Positions 23,027 to 35,600 of a DNA stretch of 64,000 bases are shown here, one piece after another. Within the stretch, counting starts at the first letter, position 1, and each line of letters begins with the position of its first letter. Position numbers and translations under genes: made by a program. Under the pieces are notes generated by a model that saw only the letters and a list, made by a program, of their open reading frames with translations, was not told the origin of the DNA and ran no database searches. Origin of the DNA: Tomocerus qinae (taxonomy: Eukaryota > Arthropoda > Collembola > Entomobryomorpha > Tomoceridae); the NCBI GenBank assembly GCA_020055645.1, contig CM034548.1, positions 7,254,001 through 7,318,000 of the forward strand, given 5' to 3'.

Positions 23027-24751
23027 ATGTGGCAGGATCTCGAGAGTGTTTTACTAGGAGAGGCTTCATCGGACACTTCAGGTGGGATTTTAAGTGACCC
23101 TTCAAGTCCTACGGGCTCCTCTTCGTCTTCGACGTCATCTTCGGCGACGGGGCACCGTTGCTCGGAGTCGCCGTTGCTTCTAGTGGGAGTGAGCGGAGGA
23201 CAGAGTCAAGGTCAGTCAATCTCGTCTCCCTCTTCGTCTCTGTCATCCCCTCCTGAAAGTCTTTCTATGATTTTTCATCAAATCCACTCTCACCAGCAGC
23301 AGAATCATAGCAATTCTCTAGTGCAACATTTGCATGCTGCCCAAGTCCACCCGAACCACTCGAGCCAGCAGCACCATCCCCAATCAGACCCGCTGAGCGG
23401 CGGGGCGGACGGGTGCTTCGGCCAGCACACTCCCGTGACGATACTGACTAACACAGGGACAACGGGAAGAAGCCCTTCAACTGACCCTGTGATGAACTTT
23501 ACTGCAACGGAAGACTACATAGATCTTGACTTGTTGATCACGCGGGCTGCGGAGAACCTGCCATTTTTCCACAATAACAATAACAACAATGGCTCAATCT
23601 CGAGTCCCCCTCAAGGGACTCATAGTCACTCTCCCCATGGCCACAGTCAGACCCACGGCCCTCACCAAACGAACAGTGTCAGTCATCTTCAGGAAGACGT
23701 GGACAGACGCTCTCCTCTTACAAATAGCCAGAGTTCTGGCAGTCCCGAGAGAATCCTTCCGCGCTCGCCGCCACTGCCCATGTCTCTGCCCCTACCCTTG
23801 TCGTCGTGTTCAAACTCATCACTCCCGGGTGACAATGCTAATCAGCAACTCTTCGACGCCATTATGACTGTGATCCACAATCCATCTCCTCCCATCCCCG
23901 CCACAAACTCGACGAACAACAATTACACCATCAATGGCCAAATCTCCCCACCTGCCAGTCCGGAGAACGGAGGAAACAATAATCTCCCTTGTATCAACTC
24001 ATTGAAAGGGAATCTTAAATCTGGGGGTGGAATGGTAGGTTTGAACTCAGTCTCACCGTCGGCGCTTGGAAGCCCCACGGGAAGTGTAAATATTCTACCT
24101 GAAGTGAAAATCGAAAACCAGTCGGGGGTCTCTAATTCAATTAGTCACATTTTGCCCAGCATTGCCACTTTGGGGATACAGAACCGTAAAAACTCTGTGA
24201 ATGGCTTCAGTGTACAATCTCTGCCGATTCAAGTGAAAGTGATGACTCCGCCGTCGTCACCGAATCTCGTAGAGCTTCTCTCCTCCGCCAACAACCTCGG
24301 ACAGAGCGGAAGCCAAAACCCGGGCACTGTCACTGTCAGCATTTCCAATCAAAGTCAGCATCCTGCTCTAGTCCCACCTCCAAATTCCACGAGGGGTCTT
24401 CATAATTCTAATTCTAGTAATAGCAGTGTCCTTGATGCCAAAGGTGTCAAGAGACAACGGAGAGGTTGGGGGAGGAAGAAAGTCACCACCCACACATGTT
24501 CCCATCCAGGCTGCAGTAAAACCTACACCAAATCCTCCCATTTGAAGGCTCATCTCAGAACACACACGGGAGAGAAACCTTACCAATGCAACTGGAAGGG
24601 CTGCGGCTGGAAATTTGCCAGATCCGATGAGTTGACACGACACTACCGAAAACACACCGGGGATCGTCCTTTCCACTGTCGGCTCTGCGACAGGGCTTTC
24701 TCCCGTTCCGATCACTTGTCCTTACATATGAAACGACACGTTAGTGTTTAA
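23027..24751 (+). CDS. dar1: Krüppel-like transcription factor (dar1-like, KLF1/2/4 group), large terminal coding exon
   Basis: This nuclear, sequence-specific transcription factor is expected to bind CACCC/GC-box DNA. Residues are numbered from the exon's first Met; add 10 for the full protein. Three C2H2 fingers end the protein: C491/C496/H509/H513, C521/C526/H539/H543 and C551/C554/H567/H571, spacings C-x4-C, C-x4-C, C-x2-C, with TGEKPY and TGDRPF linkers. The helices [16 protein letters not shown] and RSDHLSLH are the standard KLF DNA-reading helices. A basic block ([11 protein letters not shown], 475-485) precedes them. The long N-terminal part is low-complexity: Ser-rich 29-40, His/Gln-rich 84-118, six Asn at 183-188, His-rich 199-220. 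An acidic-hydrophobic segment (162-171) looks like an activation domain. Only three residues follow the last finger. An in-frame TAA at 23018-23020 and TTTCAG directly before the ATG mean the upstream part must be spliced in or absent. Family is certain; dar1 orthology is inferred by exclusion of other arthropod KLF classes. Confidence 0.93.
   Translation: MWQDLESVLLGEASSDTSGGILSDPSSPTGSSSSSTSSSATGHRCSESPLLLVGVSGGQSQGQSISSPSSSLSSPPESLSMIFHQIHSHQQQNHSNSLVQHLHAAQVHPNHSSQQHHPQSDPLSGGADGCFGQHTPVTILTNTGTTGRSPSTDPVMNFTATEDYIDLDLLITRAAENLPFFHNNNNNNGSISSPPQGTHSHSPHGHSQTHGPHQTNSVSHLQEDVDRRSPLTNSQSSGSPERILPRSPPLPMSLPLPLSSCSNSSLPGDNANQQLFDAIMTVIHNPSPPIPATNSTNNNYTINGQISPPASPENGGNNNLPCINSLKGNLKSGGGMVGLNSVSPSALGSPTGSVNILPEVKIENQSGVSNSISHILPSIATLGIQNRKNSVNGFSVQSLPIQVKVMTPPSSPNLVELLSSANNLGQSGSQNPGTVTVSISNQSQHPALVPPPNSTRGLHNSNSSNSSVLDAKGVKRQRRGWGRKKVTTHTCSHPGCSKTYTKSSHLKAHLRTHTGEKPYQCNWKGCGWKFARSDELTRHYRKHTGDRPFHCRLCDRAFSRSDHLSLHMKRHVSV
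23510..23539 (+). other. dar1: Acidic-hydrophobic activation motif in dar1 ([10 protein letters not shown])
   Basis: Residues 162-171 form an acidic/hydrophobic patch (D163, D166, D168 with I165, L167, L169, L170, I171). It resembles the 'DLDLLL'/'DLLDLEFIL' activation segments of vertebrate KLF1, KLF2 and KLF4, which bind coactivator KIX-type domains. It is the only strongly acidic patch in an otherwise Ser/His/Asn/Pro-rich region. The functional role is inferred from family similarity recalled from memory. Confidence 0.5.
24449..24739 (+). other. dar1: Nuclear-localisation block plus triple zinc-finger DNA-binding domain of dar1
   Basis: Codons 475-571 of the terminal exon encode a basic cluster ([11 protein letters not shown]) and then the three tandem fingers, with no intron. 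In the KLF family these fingers read a 9-10 bp GC/CACCC element, and the basic block plus fingers act as the nuclear-import signal. All twelve zinc ligands are present and no linker is broken, so the DNA-binding domain looks functional. Confidence 0.9.
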
Positions 24752-25715
24752 ATTTTGTAACAAACCTCCCCTTCCTCAGACTTTTCTTTCTCTTGTTGTT
24801 TTCTATTTTTATTCTCACTTTTCAAGTATTTCCAGTTTTCATTGACCTCTTTTTCCGTACTGAATTTATGAAGGGAACTCACTCTTTTACCACACGAGAA
24901 CCCATTCTATCATTTTTATATATTAAATACTGGATTGGGGCAAAGTGAATCAATGCTAGCATCCCAGTCTGTCTGTACTAAATACGTCATGGTTAATAAG
25001 TTAGTTAGTATAACTATTCTAGCTTCTAAATATTTATACTAATTCTTAAATTAAACTTCTTTTGACAATTTTGAATGCTCCGAATTGTCATTAAATGGTA
25101 ACATCCTTGCTCTAGCAAACATTTCCTATATACCTTCACCTATATTATAAAGTCAGAAAAATAATATCTTTGGTTTTTAATTTGCTGAAACGATCCTTTA
25201 ACAAGTTATTAACGTATCACTGTTGTACTGTCTTGTACACTTGAAATTAATTGCCAGGAATTTAACACAGTAATCAGCTCTAGTAGCAGAGCCGTGAAAA
25301 AAGAGTAACAACCAGCACACTTTAAATGTCCCTTTGCATGCGTCATAGTAGTCATAAATAACGGAAGACCATGCGTCATCTATCGTAAACTATTTTGTCT
25401 GTATTGGCAAAGAAGAAGCAAGTATATTGATTTTAATAGCCATTTTGTTTAACGATGAAATGATGGCGTGACGTGATGTAAGTGTTTGTCTCAATTATTG
25501 ATTCGAAACTTGTGGCGGAAATCTTCAATCAATTTTACAAGTACAGATTAGTTATAGAAAATAATGTGTCTGTAGTTGCTAAGTAGTCAGAAAAAAGAGT
25601 CGATGGAAAAGTTAAGATTCTTGTCTATGACCCTATAACATACTATATGTGTAAGTATAGGTAATCACATCACCTTATGAATTAGTTTCCAATAAAAATA
25701 CAAAACATTTGAGAT
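24752..25715 (+). other. dar1: dar1 3' UTR (probable extent)
   Basis: After the TAA at 24749-24751 comes a T/C-rich stretch and then AT-rich non-coding sequence. The first canonical AATAAA is at 25691-25696. It is followed by a T/G-rich run around 25712-25730, the usual arrangement for cleavage and polyadenylation. ATTAAA variants at 24922 and 25050 could give shorter 3' ends. AATAAA copies at 26461 and about 26573, the latter before TTTTGTGT, could give longer ones. Confidence 0.5.
25691..25696 (+). terminator. dar1: Candidate dar1 polyadenylation signal AATAAA
   Basis: Canonical hexamer 940 bp after the stop codon, with a downstream T/G-rich element (GTTTGTTTCTAGTTT region). It is the first perfect AATAAA on the + strand after the stop codon that I found by eye. 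Confidence 0.45.
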
Positions 25716-26260
25716 TAGTTTGTTTCTAGTTTCCACGTTTATTAATCATTCACTGAGAACATAATAATATACATACTAGTTATCAAGCAGGCTCCATTCT
25801 AGTACGCCTAGTAAACAACTATTGAGATTTTCAATGCAACGTGTAATTTAATAGTAGCCAATGCAATTTATAATTCAATGCAAAATGCAGTAAGTTCAAC
25901 TCAAGCGCATCTCAGATAGTCTGCTTCGTATAAACTATTCTGTAGACGTAATATGATATAAAGAAATCAAAAAATCACTCTTGTATAACAAAATAGTAAC
26001 ATTTTTACTAAATGTAACACAATAGATTAAAATAAGATCAGACACGAATGCATGGATAGAATGCATTTATTCAGAAAACGTTCTCGTATATGCTAAATTT
26101 TATTTTTAGTATGTAGCTTTGTAATGTAAATAGTTTTTGTGTAAGTGGAACCTTGTCCCTTGTTTTTGTCTGTCAGATATTTCTGTAAAATATCTAAATA
26201 ATATTATTTGACTATTGTATATAATTTAGTACGTCTACAGCACATTCATACCATATACTT

Positions 26261-26290
26261 AAGTAATAATATTATTAATATTATTATTAT
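26261..26290. repeat. AT-only palindromic run
   Basis: This run of TAATAATATTATTAATATTATT-type sequence contains the self-complementary AATAATATTATT. It is low-complexity, in the desert just after the dar1 3' UTR. Confidence 0.6.
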
Positions 26291-26628
26291 GAATTGAGTA
26301 GTGGAATGAGAAATGTGCTACAGAGAAAGGTTACACTAGATACAATACAATATTCAATTTAGAAAATAACGAGAGAGCGTGTGTATGCACACAATGTAAT
26401 AGTCTGCTATACTACTGCTGTAGTAAATATGGTAATACGAATTGCTTTGGTTGTAATATTAATAAATCCCAAAATGGAGGAATTTGCAAACAAATCATAG
26501 ATTACTATAGAATATTTACTAAAGATGTGCGACATACGTAAGATTGCATAGACATTCAATCAGATTCAATGCAATAAATCTTTTGTGTACCATTATTTAC
26601 AATTATTTACCTATTATTAGATACACAC

Positions 26629-26661
26629 ATTATTATTATTATCATTATTATTATTATTATT
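26629..26661. repeat. (ATT)n microsatellite
   Basis: About eleven ATT/TTA units with a single C interruption at 26643. It is followed by further ATTATATT-rich sequence to about 26720. Confidence 0.85.
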
Positions 26662-29600
26662 CACCATAATATTTTATAACCTTAGAGTATATTATATTAT
26701 ATTAATACATATTATATTTTTTCTTTTGATGCTCTTATAGACATTGTGTTGACACATGGCATTATATTATGTAGTAAGTAAACCTAAAATGTAAGTTAAT
26801 CTCTATATCTTACTACTACATACCTATAAAGTCTAAAAAGTACTCCAAGTAATACTTAAAAGTACATATACCTAAAATATACCTAAGTGTGATTGTCATC
26901 GTTGTCGTAGAGTACCTATACCTACTTATGTACTTACAAAAGTAAAACCCTTAAATATTATATTATTATGTACTTAGTAGTAGTAGAATAAATACTACCT
27001 ACCTTGTATGTACCCATCCATACATTATTATATAGAGTAAGTACGTACTATAGAGTGAAATGGGATATGATCTGAATGGTTTCCAGAAGAATCAAGTCAA
27101 ACTGAAGAATGCCAATCTCCACCCTTGACAAAATCAATCAAAATTGAGTAAAATGAAATAACTGTCAAATGAACAAGTGAGTATTTGTATTGAGACATTG
27201 GAGAGATTTCCAAATTACAACAGAATAAAAACTTAAACAGTTCTTGAATGAAACGAAATAGCCTACTACTGGGTTGAATTGCTTTGAATGAGGCTTTTAT
27301 ATCATTCTCACATAATTACTACTCCACTCACTCTTATCCTATCTTTATATGTATGCAGGTACTTAGTCTATGTACCTACATATTGGTACATGAGTAAAAT
27401 ATCTACGGCCATCTGCACACCGAATTCATTTTCACCATTGTTGACTGTAGAAGCTCATTTAGCTCATAATAATTCTGAACTCGCAACAGCATGATAATAT
27501 TGTAAAATGGCTATTGGGTGTTAAAGTATAATAGGAACAAACATCATTCTAACTAACTAACAAGTTCTGAACAAAGATTCATACTCATTGTGAGCTATTT
27601 GATTTCTGTGCACATTCGAGAGAGCAGGTCCAGTGGCATTTTTCTTGTTTTCCTTTTCACACTATAGCATTAGGGGCTTATCTATGTACTTGGGACAACG
27701 AACATAGAAGATTATCAACCAGCAGGTACATTACAGACACAACAACGTACTCTGCCTGTACGAACTGCACTACCCATTTACATATTTATACTCTTGAGTG
27801 AAATAAAAATCCCTATAATGCATAGGTAGCTCCATTGTATTTACATGTAAATAAAGATAAATAAGTATGAACCTGGTGCCTTCCTCTCAAATCTATAAAA
27901 TTCTGCACACACACATTGAGATGCATTTAGTATAGTTTACCAAAGTTTGCTTATCTCCACAGTCGAAAAGATGAATAAAGAATTCTGCAGATTTGACTTT
28001 CCTCAATTACTATTAAGTCTTGGCTAACAATAATTGATAACTGATTATGGCATTTTATTCACCTTTTTTTGCATTACTATTATGTAGAGTCCCAATTTTG
28101 TTCTGGAGCTGCCAGCCGCATGCAGCTACACCAAAGAGAAACTGATAGCTCATTTCATTATAGTCAATTGCATTCAGTAAAGGAAGTTTAGGTAGTAAAC
28201 TTCACAATTATTCAGCTCTCAGTTCATTTTTCAATTCAATCTAATCATCGGCATCTTCTACGCACTCTGCATACAAATATCACAGATTTCTCAATTTCAA
28301 GGTGCGTTCTTCCTTCTTCTTATCTATCTTGAGTAGTAACACTTTAGATTAGAAAACTAGACTACCCACTACATTACATATAGTAAACTCACAAAATAGA
28401 GTGTCATGCATTGCAAATTACAATTTGTGCTCTTTTAACTAACAACAACATTCTTCTTCGTAAAAGTAAACTGCTTGTGTGCTCAACTACTAGTATCTAT
28501 ATAGTCGATGATGAACATCTACCTGCATAGCTAACCTACGTAATGTATGTTTTTTAAAACTGGCAATTGGACATGGCTCTCCACACAATGTGGAAGCAAG
28601 AACATTTTAGTACCAACTTTTTTGCTTGATAAGGTTCTCTGTATTTTTATTCTACTCCACGCTGTGTCCATTAACCATTTTCTCAACTCTTTTTTCTAAC
28701 CAACTCCATTTGTTTACATTTCAATAGAAATACACGCGAACACTTAACCTAATAATACTCTCGCAAAAAAATCATAAATAGCAAATTATTATCTCTAGAA
28801 TTAAAGGACATTATTTGTTTTTGCTGTATTGATGGTTTACTTATGATGTGATATGAAGTAGTAAGTACCTTTAGTAGACTCTTTGAATGTAGTAGTAGCA
28901 GGTACTTTTACTATGTACATCCCACACGATAGGACAGTTTATTGCTGGATTCATCCCAATAGTAAAAACCATGTTCATGTTTACTGTTTTGAAAAGCTCG
29001 TGCAAAGGTAGACATATAAAAGGTAGGTATATATTTTACGACTGTTCTTTTACTCGTCTTGGGCAGCAATATTATAGATAATAACATTTTGTATGTGTAT
29101 AATTATATATGTAGGATATTATGGCTACCCATGTACATATTTTCATTGTGTGTGGTAGCGTTATGTTCTCATCTTCTCAATCTATATTCAAAGAAATGCC
29201 TACCCACTTCAATTACCGATGTTATATTCTGCTGAACCATTTTTCTTCGATTCGGCTCAATGTTGCTCGTTGGTAAGTATTTATCTAACGAAAGTAGTTC
29301 TGCGGTTTAATTCTTTCAAGTCTATGCTAATGCAGAGCTTAAGGCTCAGTAATAATTTCAGAGTACATGCATAAGGTACAATCCTATTTAGTTGTACAAT
29401 GAAATGAACAATGCACTGACAATGTCATTTGTGTTTACATAGCAAGGTAAAAAATAATTATTCGAAAACAAATGGGAATTGGAAAGGTTAGCGCAGATTG
29501 ATATAATAGTAATAATTTTATGACAGCAAAACATTTTTTGGAACATGTCCAAGAGAGTTAAATGGATTTTATTTGTAGCGAACCTCCAAGTTAAGTATTA

Positions 29601-32600
29601 AACCGTGCATGTAAATAGCTAAACCAGTCGAGTCGAGTCCCGCTGAATAATAAGAGGATACGAATCTCTAATTACATTCTTACTACTGAACATTTATTTC
29701 AACACTGCTGCATTGTACGTACGGAGACAGACGCATTATAAGGCCCACTTTTTCAAAGGGTGCATACAGAAACCGTTAAAAGGGATTCCAAGCAGTGGAT
29801 TCCTTCTTCGTAACGTAGTAGTGGTAATAAAAAATGAGAGTACAATGAGCTTTGTTATTGTCAGAGTGGAGATATTAGGGCACGGCTAAGCTAAGGTTGA
29901 TTGCATCACTTCACAGATTTTCAGTCTTGTCCACTCACGTTGTGTATTGTTAGCATATGAATATAATATGCTTACATTACAGATCTCTGTTTTCCATTGC
30001 AGCCCATCTCATTGTTTGCCACCTAATGTTAATAATCGTCCCAACTCTATCTCTCCTATAAAAAATGCCATAGATACTATATACTATATATACTATTTAG
30101 CACAGACAGCTACCTACCTACCTATTTACTCCGCATCCAATTTTGTGATAAGCACCTGGACTACTGTACTTAAGTAATGTAAAGTAAAATACGTTCAACT
30201 TGAAAAGCGTATTATTTGAGTCTATAATATATTTACATATTCGAGTTAGCTTAGGTTATTGTAACAATGATCAGCTCCGCTCACAATGATACTAATACCC
30301 CATAAGTACTTGTTTGCAAGTCATTTTCTTCTGATTATGTTCGATCTTTGTAGATGAATACATTGTATTTATAGATGACTTACATTTACATCATCTACAC
30401 AAGTTTACCCAACCGAATGACTGCAAAATGATATCACAAATTGCTACATGAACTTAATCTACATTATAACATTTGTTGCATCTAACAAAACACTTTTCGA
30501 TATAAATACACTTCAATTATATACAGTGCAGTAATACCAAGTAAAACTAAACATAATCATGTAGTGTAATGTCGTGTTGATTGTTACTTGCAACTAGATA
30601 GATAGTAGTAACTTTTTATTGTGCATAATATTGTTTTTTTACATGAAGGTCCATTTGAATACTTCGTGTGATTATTCTAATGTGTGTTTACTATGCATGA
30701 ACAATAACTCAATGCATCGATATCCCATTTCCCAGACAAAGGACAGGATTTGGACATTTTGACAGTGTGTTTGCATTTCTCCATTAATTGGAACTTTAGT
30801 TTTGCTATAATATGTAGTCCACGTATATAAGTATTTCTGCATAGTACTATGACAGTAAATGTCCATCGACTCATGCAAATATTGACAAAAATAAAAAAGG
30901 TAGTCAATGATTTATGATTGATAAGCAAATGCAACTAAATAATAGTCTGCATCATAACAATCACAAGTAGTATTAGATGACGTATTATCACTCAAGACTC
31001 TTGATCTGACCACTGATGAGTGAGATGAAGTCCAATGGAGATATAATTCAGTTTTTTGTGGATATAGCTACACAATAGTCACTTGAGAATAAATGAAAAG
31101 CGAAAGGACTCTTTTAAGTTCACACTTGACTCCATGAATAGAATATCTCTGTAAATACCATTCATTTAGGCACTTCACACGTGTGTGAGTGCTAATAATA
31201 CAGTCTAAAGCAACTTCACTCAAAGATGGTGAATACGTTGTCTGAATCTTCCGAACAAGAAAGAAATGTGTAACGAAATGAAATGACATAGTAGGTTGTT
31301 AGGATTGTTGCTTCATAAATACTAGTACTACCAGTGTTTGATTTATTAACATGAATAGACAGCAGTCAGTCAGTCAGTGGGTATTCTGGAATTAAAGATT
31401 CCTTCTGATAGAAACCAATCTATGTGCATAAGCATTATCCTACTAAATACATAATACTAACCACTAGTACCATCTAAAATCTTTTATGAGAGAAGTTATA
31501 GAGCAGGGAAATACAAGCAAGGGCTGAAGATTAAAACAAGTGCTAGAAATGCATTTGAAGCAATCGATCTAAATACAATTAAGCCCACGACCTTAACACT
31601 TATGTAAATGCTAATAAGTACGATGGAATGGAATTCTGAAGAGCACATTCATGACGGGAGAGCTGTTTCACCAGAAAGATTTAACAAGACAACTTAAGAA
31701 CGTAACCCAAATAAATGCCACAAGATAGAAAAGTTCGGTTAACATTTATAAACGTATTAAGAGTGACTCAACGTATACGTAGCAAAATCCTTTTGTAAGC
31801 ATATAAAGTAAAAGGGTTCCTTTAGCATTATCGTAGTAGAACCACAATGTACATGTACCTATAGTCAATTCCAACAAAGCCTTCAATTTATCATCAGAAC
31901 CCAGAGATTTTTTCTCGGTAGGTATACAAAACACAATTGGAATTGGTATAGTAGCGAATAAATGCTGTTACATATTTTATTTAATACTTACACAATTCAT
32001 AAGTCAACCCTTAAGGATAGTCCTTGTGTTTTGTTTGGTGCATTAGTTCATTGACAGCGTAAGTGCATATTGATGTCGAATTGTGAATTGAAATTAAATG
32101 TAAGTAGCTAAATATTTTTAAAGAAATAAAGAGCTCTGCTATATTTACTATTTCTCAAGTTGGTACACACATTACATTGAAATTGACTTCAAGGATGCAA
32201 TAAGTCAGCGATTACAAATACAAAATAAAAAAGAATTCATAAAGTCTGAGTTTTTAAAGGGAGAGGATGTCAGCCAAGTCAGTCAGTCAAGTCGCACTTT
32301 AACACACAAAATTTTCTTATTGTTAGGTCTCCCTCTATTTCTAATAGACTAGTAAATATACCTATTGTATCTGTGTAAGTGCAAGCTCAGTAGGGCTAAA
32401 ATAATTTTAACATTCATAATTGTACCCATTTTGCATTTATAAGCACAAAAGGAATGCTTATGTGTTGATACGTGGAAGAAAGGAATAGATTTTTGGATAT
32501 TGTACTCGCGGTTGAACAAAACCATTAAGCTGGAGAGAGGAATGTAATGCAAGCAATAAACTGGGAAAACCTTAAGATGAACAAAAGAACATGAACGTTT

Positions 32601-35600
32601 GCAAATAATGGAAAACCTTAAAATTGCAATTATTCTAAGGTGAGTTACTATTGGATGAAAGCTAAATAAATTATACTAGTACATACCTGAAAGTGTTACC
32701 CAAAAGATATTGCAAGTGCATACCCACTGCCTACGTAGTTGACGATTTAACCAGCAAACAATAGACATGATAAAAACGTTTAGGTCCTGTTTTGTTTTTA
32801 TTAAGAATTGGCAGAACTGTAACCTGATTTTTAATACGCGTCATTGTATGAGCAGAATACATTGAGAGAGAGCATTTGCATAAAATCCGTCTAGCTGATG
32901 GTTTGATGCTATCCATCCTCTTCTGTCATCATTGTCTTGTATTTGCTAAAAAGTGTTCTGCCCCCTACATGAACATACACGCATGAAAATATTTATGGAC
33001 ATATGGGTTCTTAATACTCGCAAAGAGCCCTAACTGATTTAGCCAAAATAGTATTAAAGCTATAGGGCTGTGCGCATTAGTCTGGCCTACCTAAAAGTGA
33101 AGTCGCATTGGAAGGGAATTGAAAGCCCACTACCAAGTTGGCTATCGCACATAAAGTAAACATTTGGGGCTATAAAGGATAAAGGCTAGAGAAGAATGGT
33201 TGTCTCTAGGTACGTACATTATGATAATAATGATATGATGGCAAAACGCAAAAGAATATTTGCAATACGCAACGCAGGCCTGTGGTGTGGCCAAGCCAAG
33301 TCAAACGGAGTGAAGTCAGTAGAGAATTATACAGTTGAACATGTTTGCTTATAATCTATTGTTATTGTTACATATTATAGTAGATAGTCTACATAGAATA
33401 ATACAATGTCCATTATTACGTATTACATTTACTACATGCATGTGGACTGTATATTATTACATAGCACACAACTCCTGTCTCACGTCTATAACCTACTTTC
33501 ATTTTTCACCTTCTTATCTTCAAAAGATCCTCCACCAGCATAAATCCATACACGTTTACTTTTTAGACTCTACCGTCTACCAATAGGTGATAGTACTTTT
33601 TTTGATGTGTCTGCTGATCTCAACTAAACACGCATCCCATTTACAAATAGTTTCTGCTTTTTATCTCCACTCCAATGCTAAAGCTCTATCCGAGACGACT
33701 ATAAAATCTATCACTATGTACATACATACATGTCCACCACATTCTACTACTATACTTGTCTCGCATGCATTCTACTATCATATTATGTACAATTTGCAAA
33801 TTATTATGATTTATTAATGGAATATTGCTCTGCCTGGCCTGGTGGCGCTATATATACATTAAAATAACGCATTATCACATTTAGTAACCGTCCAGCTCAT
33901 CTACTTAAAGGTATTTACGTTTTTTGCTCAGCACCACTTCGACGTAATAGGATACTATAAAAAATATAAACACTACCACATGCAGATCTCTTTGCCAATG
34001 AAAACAAATGCTAAGTGGAGCAAATAAAATATTATTATTAATAATAAATGCTTTAATCTAGTACACAAGGAGCCTTATCTTCTGTCTGAGGTGTCAAGCC
34101 TGTAAGACTATCTCTCTTTGTGGTTACGAAACTATAATAACAATCAATTACACATTATTTTATTATCAATGCTATTATACACTATTTATACTCAATAGTA
34201 CTTGCAATATCTCTTTTCATATGGACTATTTATTTTTATTAACCAATATACTATTTCACTCTGTCCTCTCATTGTTAGCAACAAATATTGCATTGTACGA
34301 TTCCAAGTTAGTCAATACTATAATATTATGTGGAGACGTCGAATCTTCTCTCACCTATCCTTCTGACGCTCTCCTTCATTGCATATTCATTGAAACTGTA
34401 GCTGATAGTACTCGTCAAGATTTTGCAGATTGCTTTGATATGCCTGCGCATGGCCAACGGCAAATGTAACGCAAGGAGAAATATCCGACGCCATGTGGAA
34501 TATGGTAATCCACTTTGGTTTCTCTCTCTCTACTACCTCACACATTTATGCATCAAAAATAAACATAATTAAATAAAATGGTCTATACCTGCTAATTTGT
34601 GACCCTTTATTGTTTTATTCCAGTACATAAGTTTAATTTTTGCTTTTATTGCTCGTCATTTTTACGGTGCATGAACTATAAGGAAAACGCTATGAATGTA
34701 TAATATATAATTAAATGTTTACTTTTATTATTTGAATGTTTGGTATACACAATAAGTAATTTAGACATTTTTAAGAACTCTGTTTTGCTATTAAATATCA
34801 GCCTAAATAGAGACAATGAGGGTTTACATGTTTATTATGCAGTGATTAGAGTAGAAGACAGGATATACGAAAACCATATTGAAGTACACATATCGCGGTG
34901 ATAGGGAACAGTCGAGAAATCGTAGAGTTAAATTCAGTTTACCTTCATATGGCAAGCGAATGACGGAACTAACATTCTACTTGAGCAACATCACACAATG
35001 AAAAAACACAGTGATACGTATCAAGGAGTGTCCGAAAACCACACACAGAGATAAAGAAAATAATTTATTATAAGAAGCGTGCATACACATGGATATGTTA
35101 ATGTGCCATTTGCAACAGCTATTTTGTCAGTTAATACATCAGATAGTCAAATACAAATGGTACTTAATAGTTAGTGCGCTACGAGTCTTAAAATAGCCAT
35201 TGTAACTATTTACGGCTCAATTCTTTATTTACGAAGGAAGCGTTTTTGCGAAAAGTATTTTAGTGGCGACAATAAAAAGTTAACTAATAATTCCAAAATT
35301 GGAACAGGAGCAGTAGGTTACTAAGGACAGAGAAATATTATAGGAACTGAATGGACTGCAATGCAATGGGCGAAGTGAATTCTCATTGTTATCTGACTGA
35401 CCATGCACCTGCATTCATATTTATAAGTAATGATTTGGTAATTTGTATGTAGCATGGTTAGAATTGGATTGGGTGAAGATCTGATTGTTTCCTATGTCTC
35501 ACGTGTGTGTCCTGTTGTAACTGCTAATAATGCAATTACTACTGATGGAGAGTGAAATAGTTTCGTCTGTGTAGGCAGAGGCTGATATTGTTCGAGCATT

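Noticed and set aside
23589-23867. 92-codon frame on the + strand inside the KLF exon
   Set aside because: Shadow of the KLF reading frame in another register.
24368-24715. 115-codon frame on the - strand opposite the zinc fingers
   Set aside because: Antisense shadow of the conserved finger-coding sequence.
29260-29280. ATGTTGCTCGTTG|GTAAGTATT, considered as another tiny first coding exon
   Set aside because: The donor is good but the exon would be only four codons, the leader shows no promoter-like features and no partner exon was found. Chance occurrence is likely at this length.
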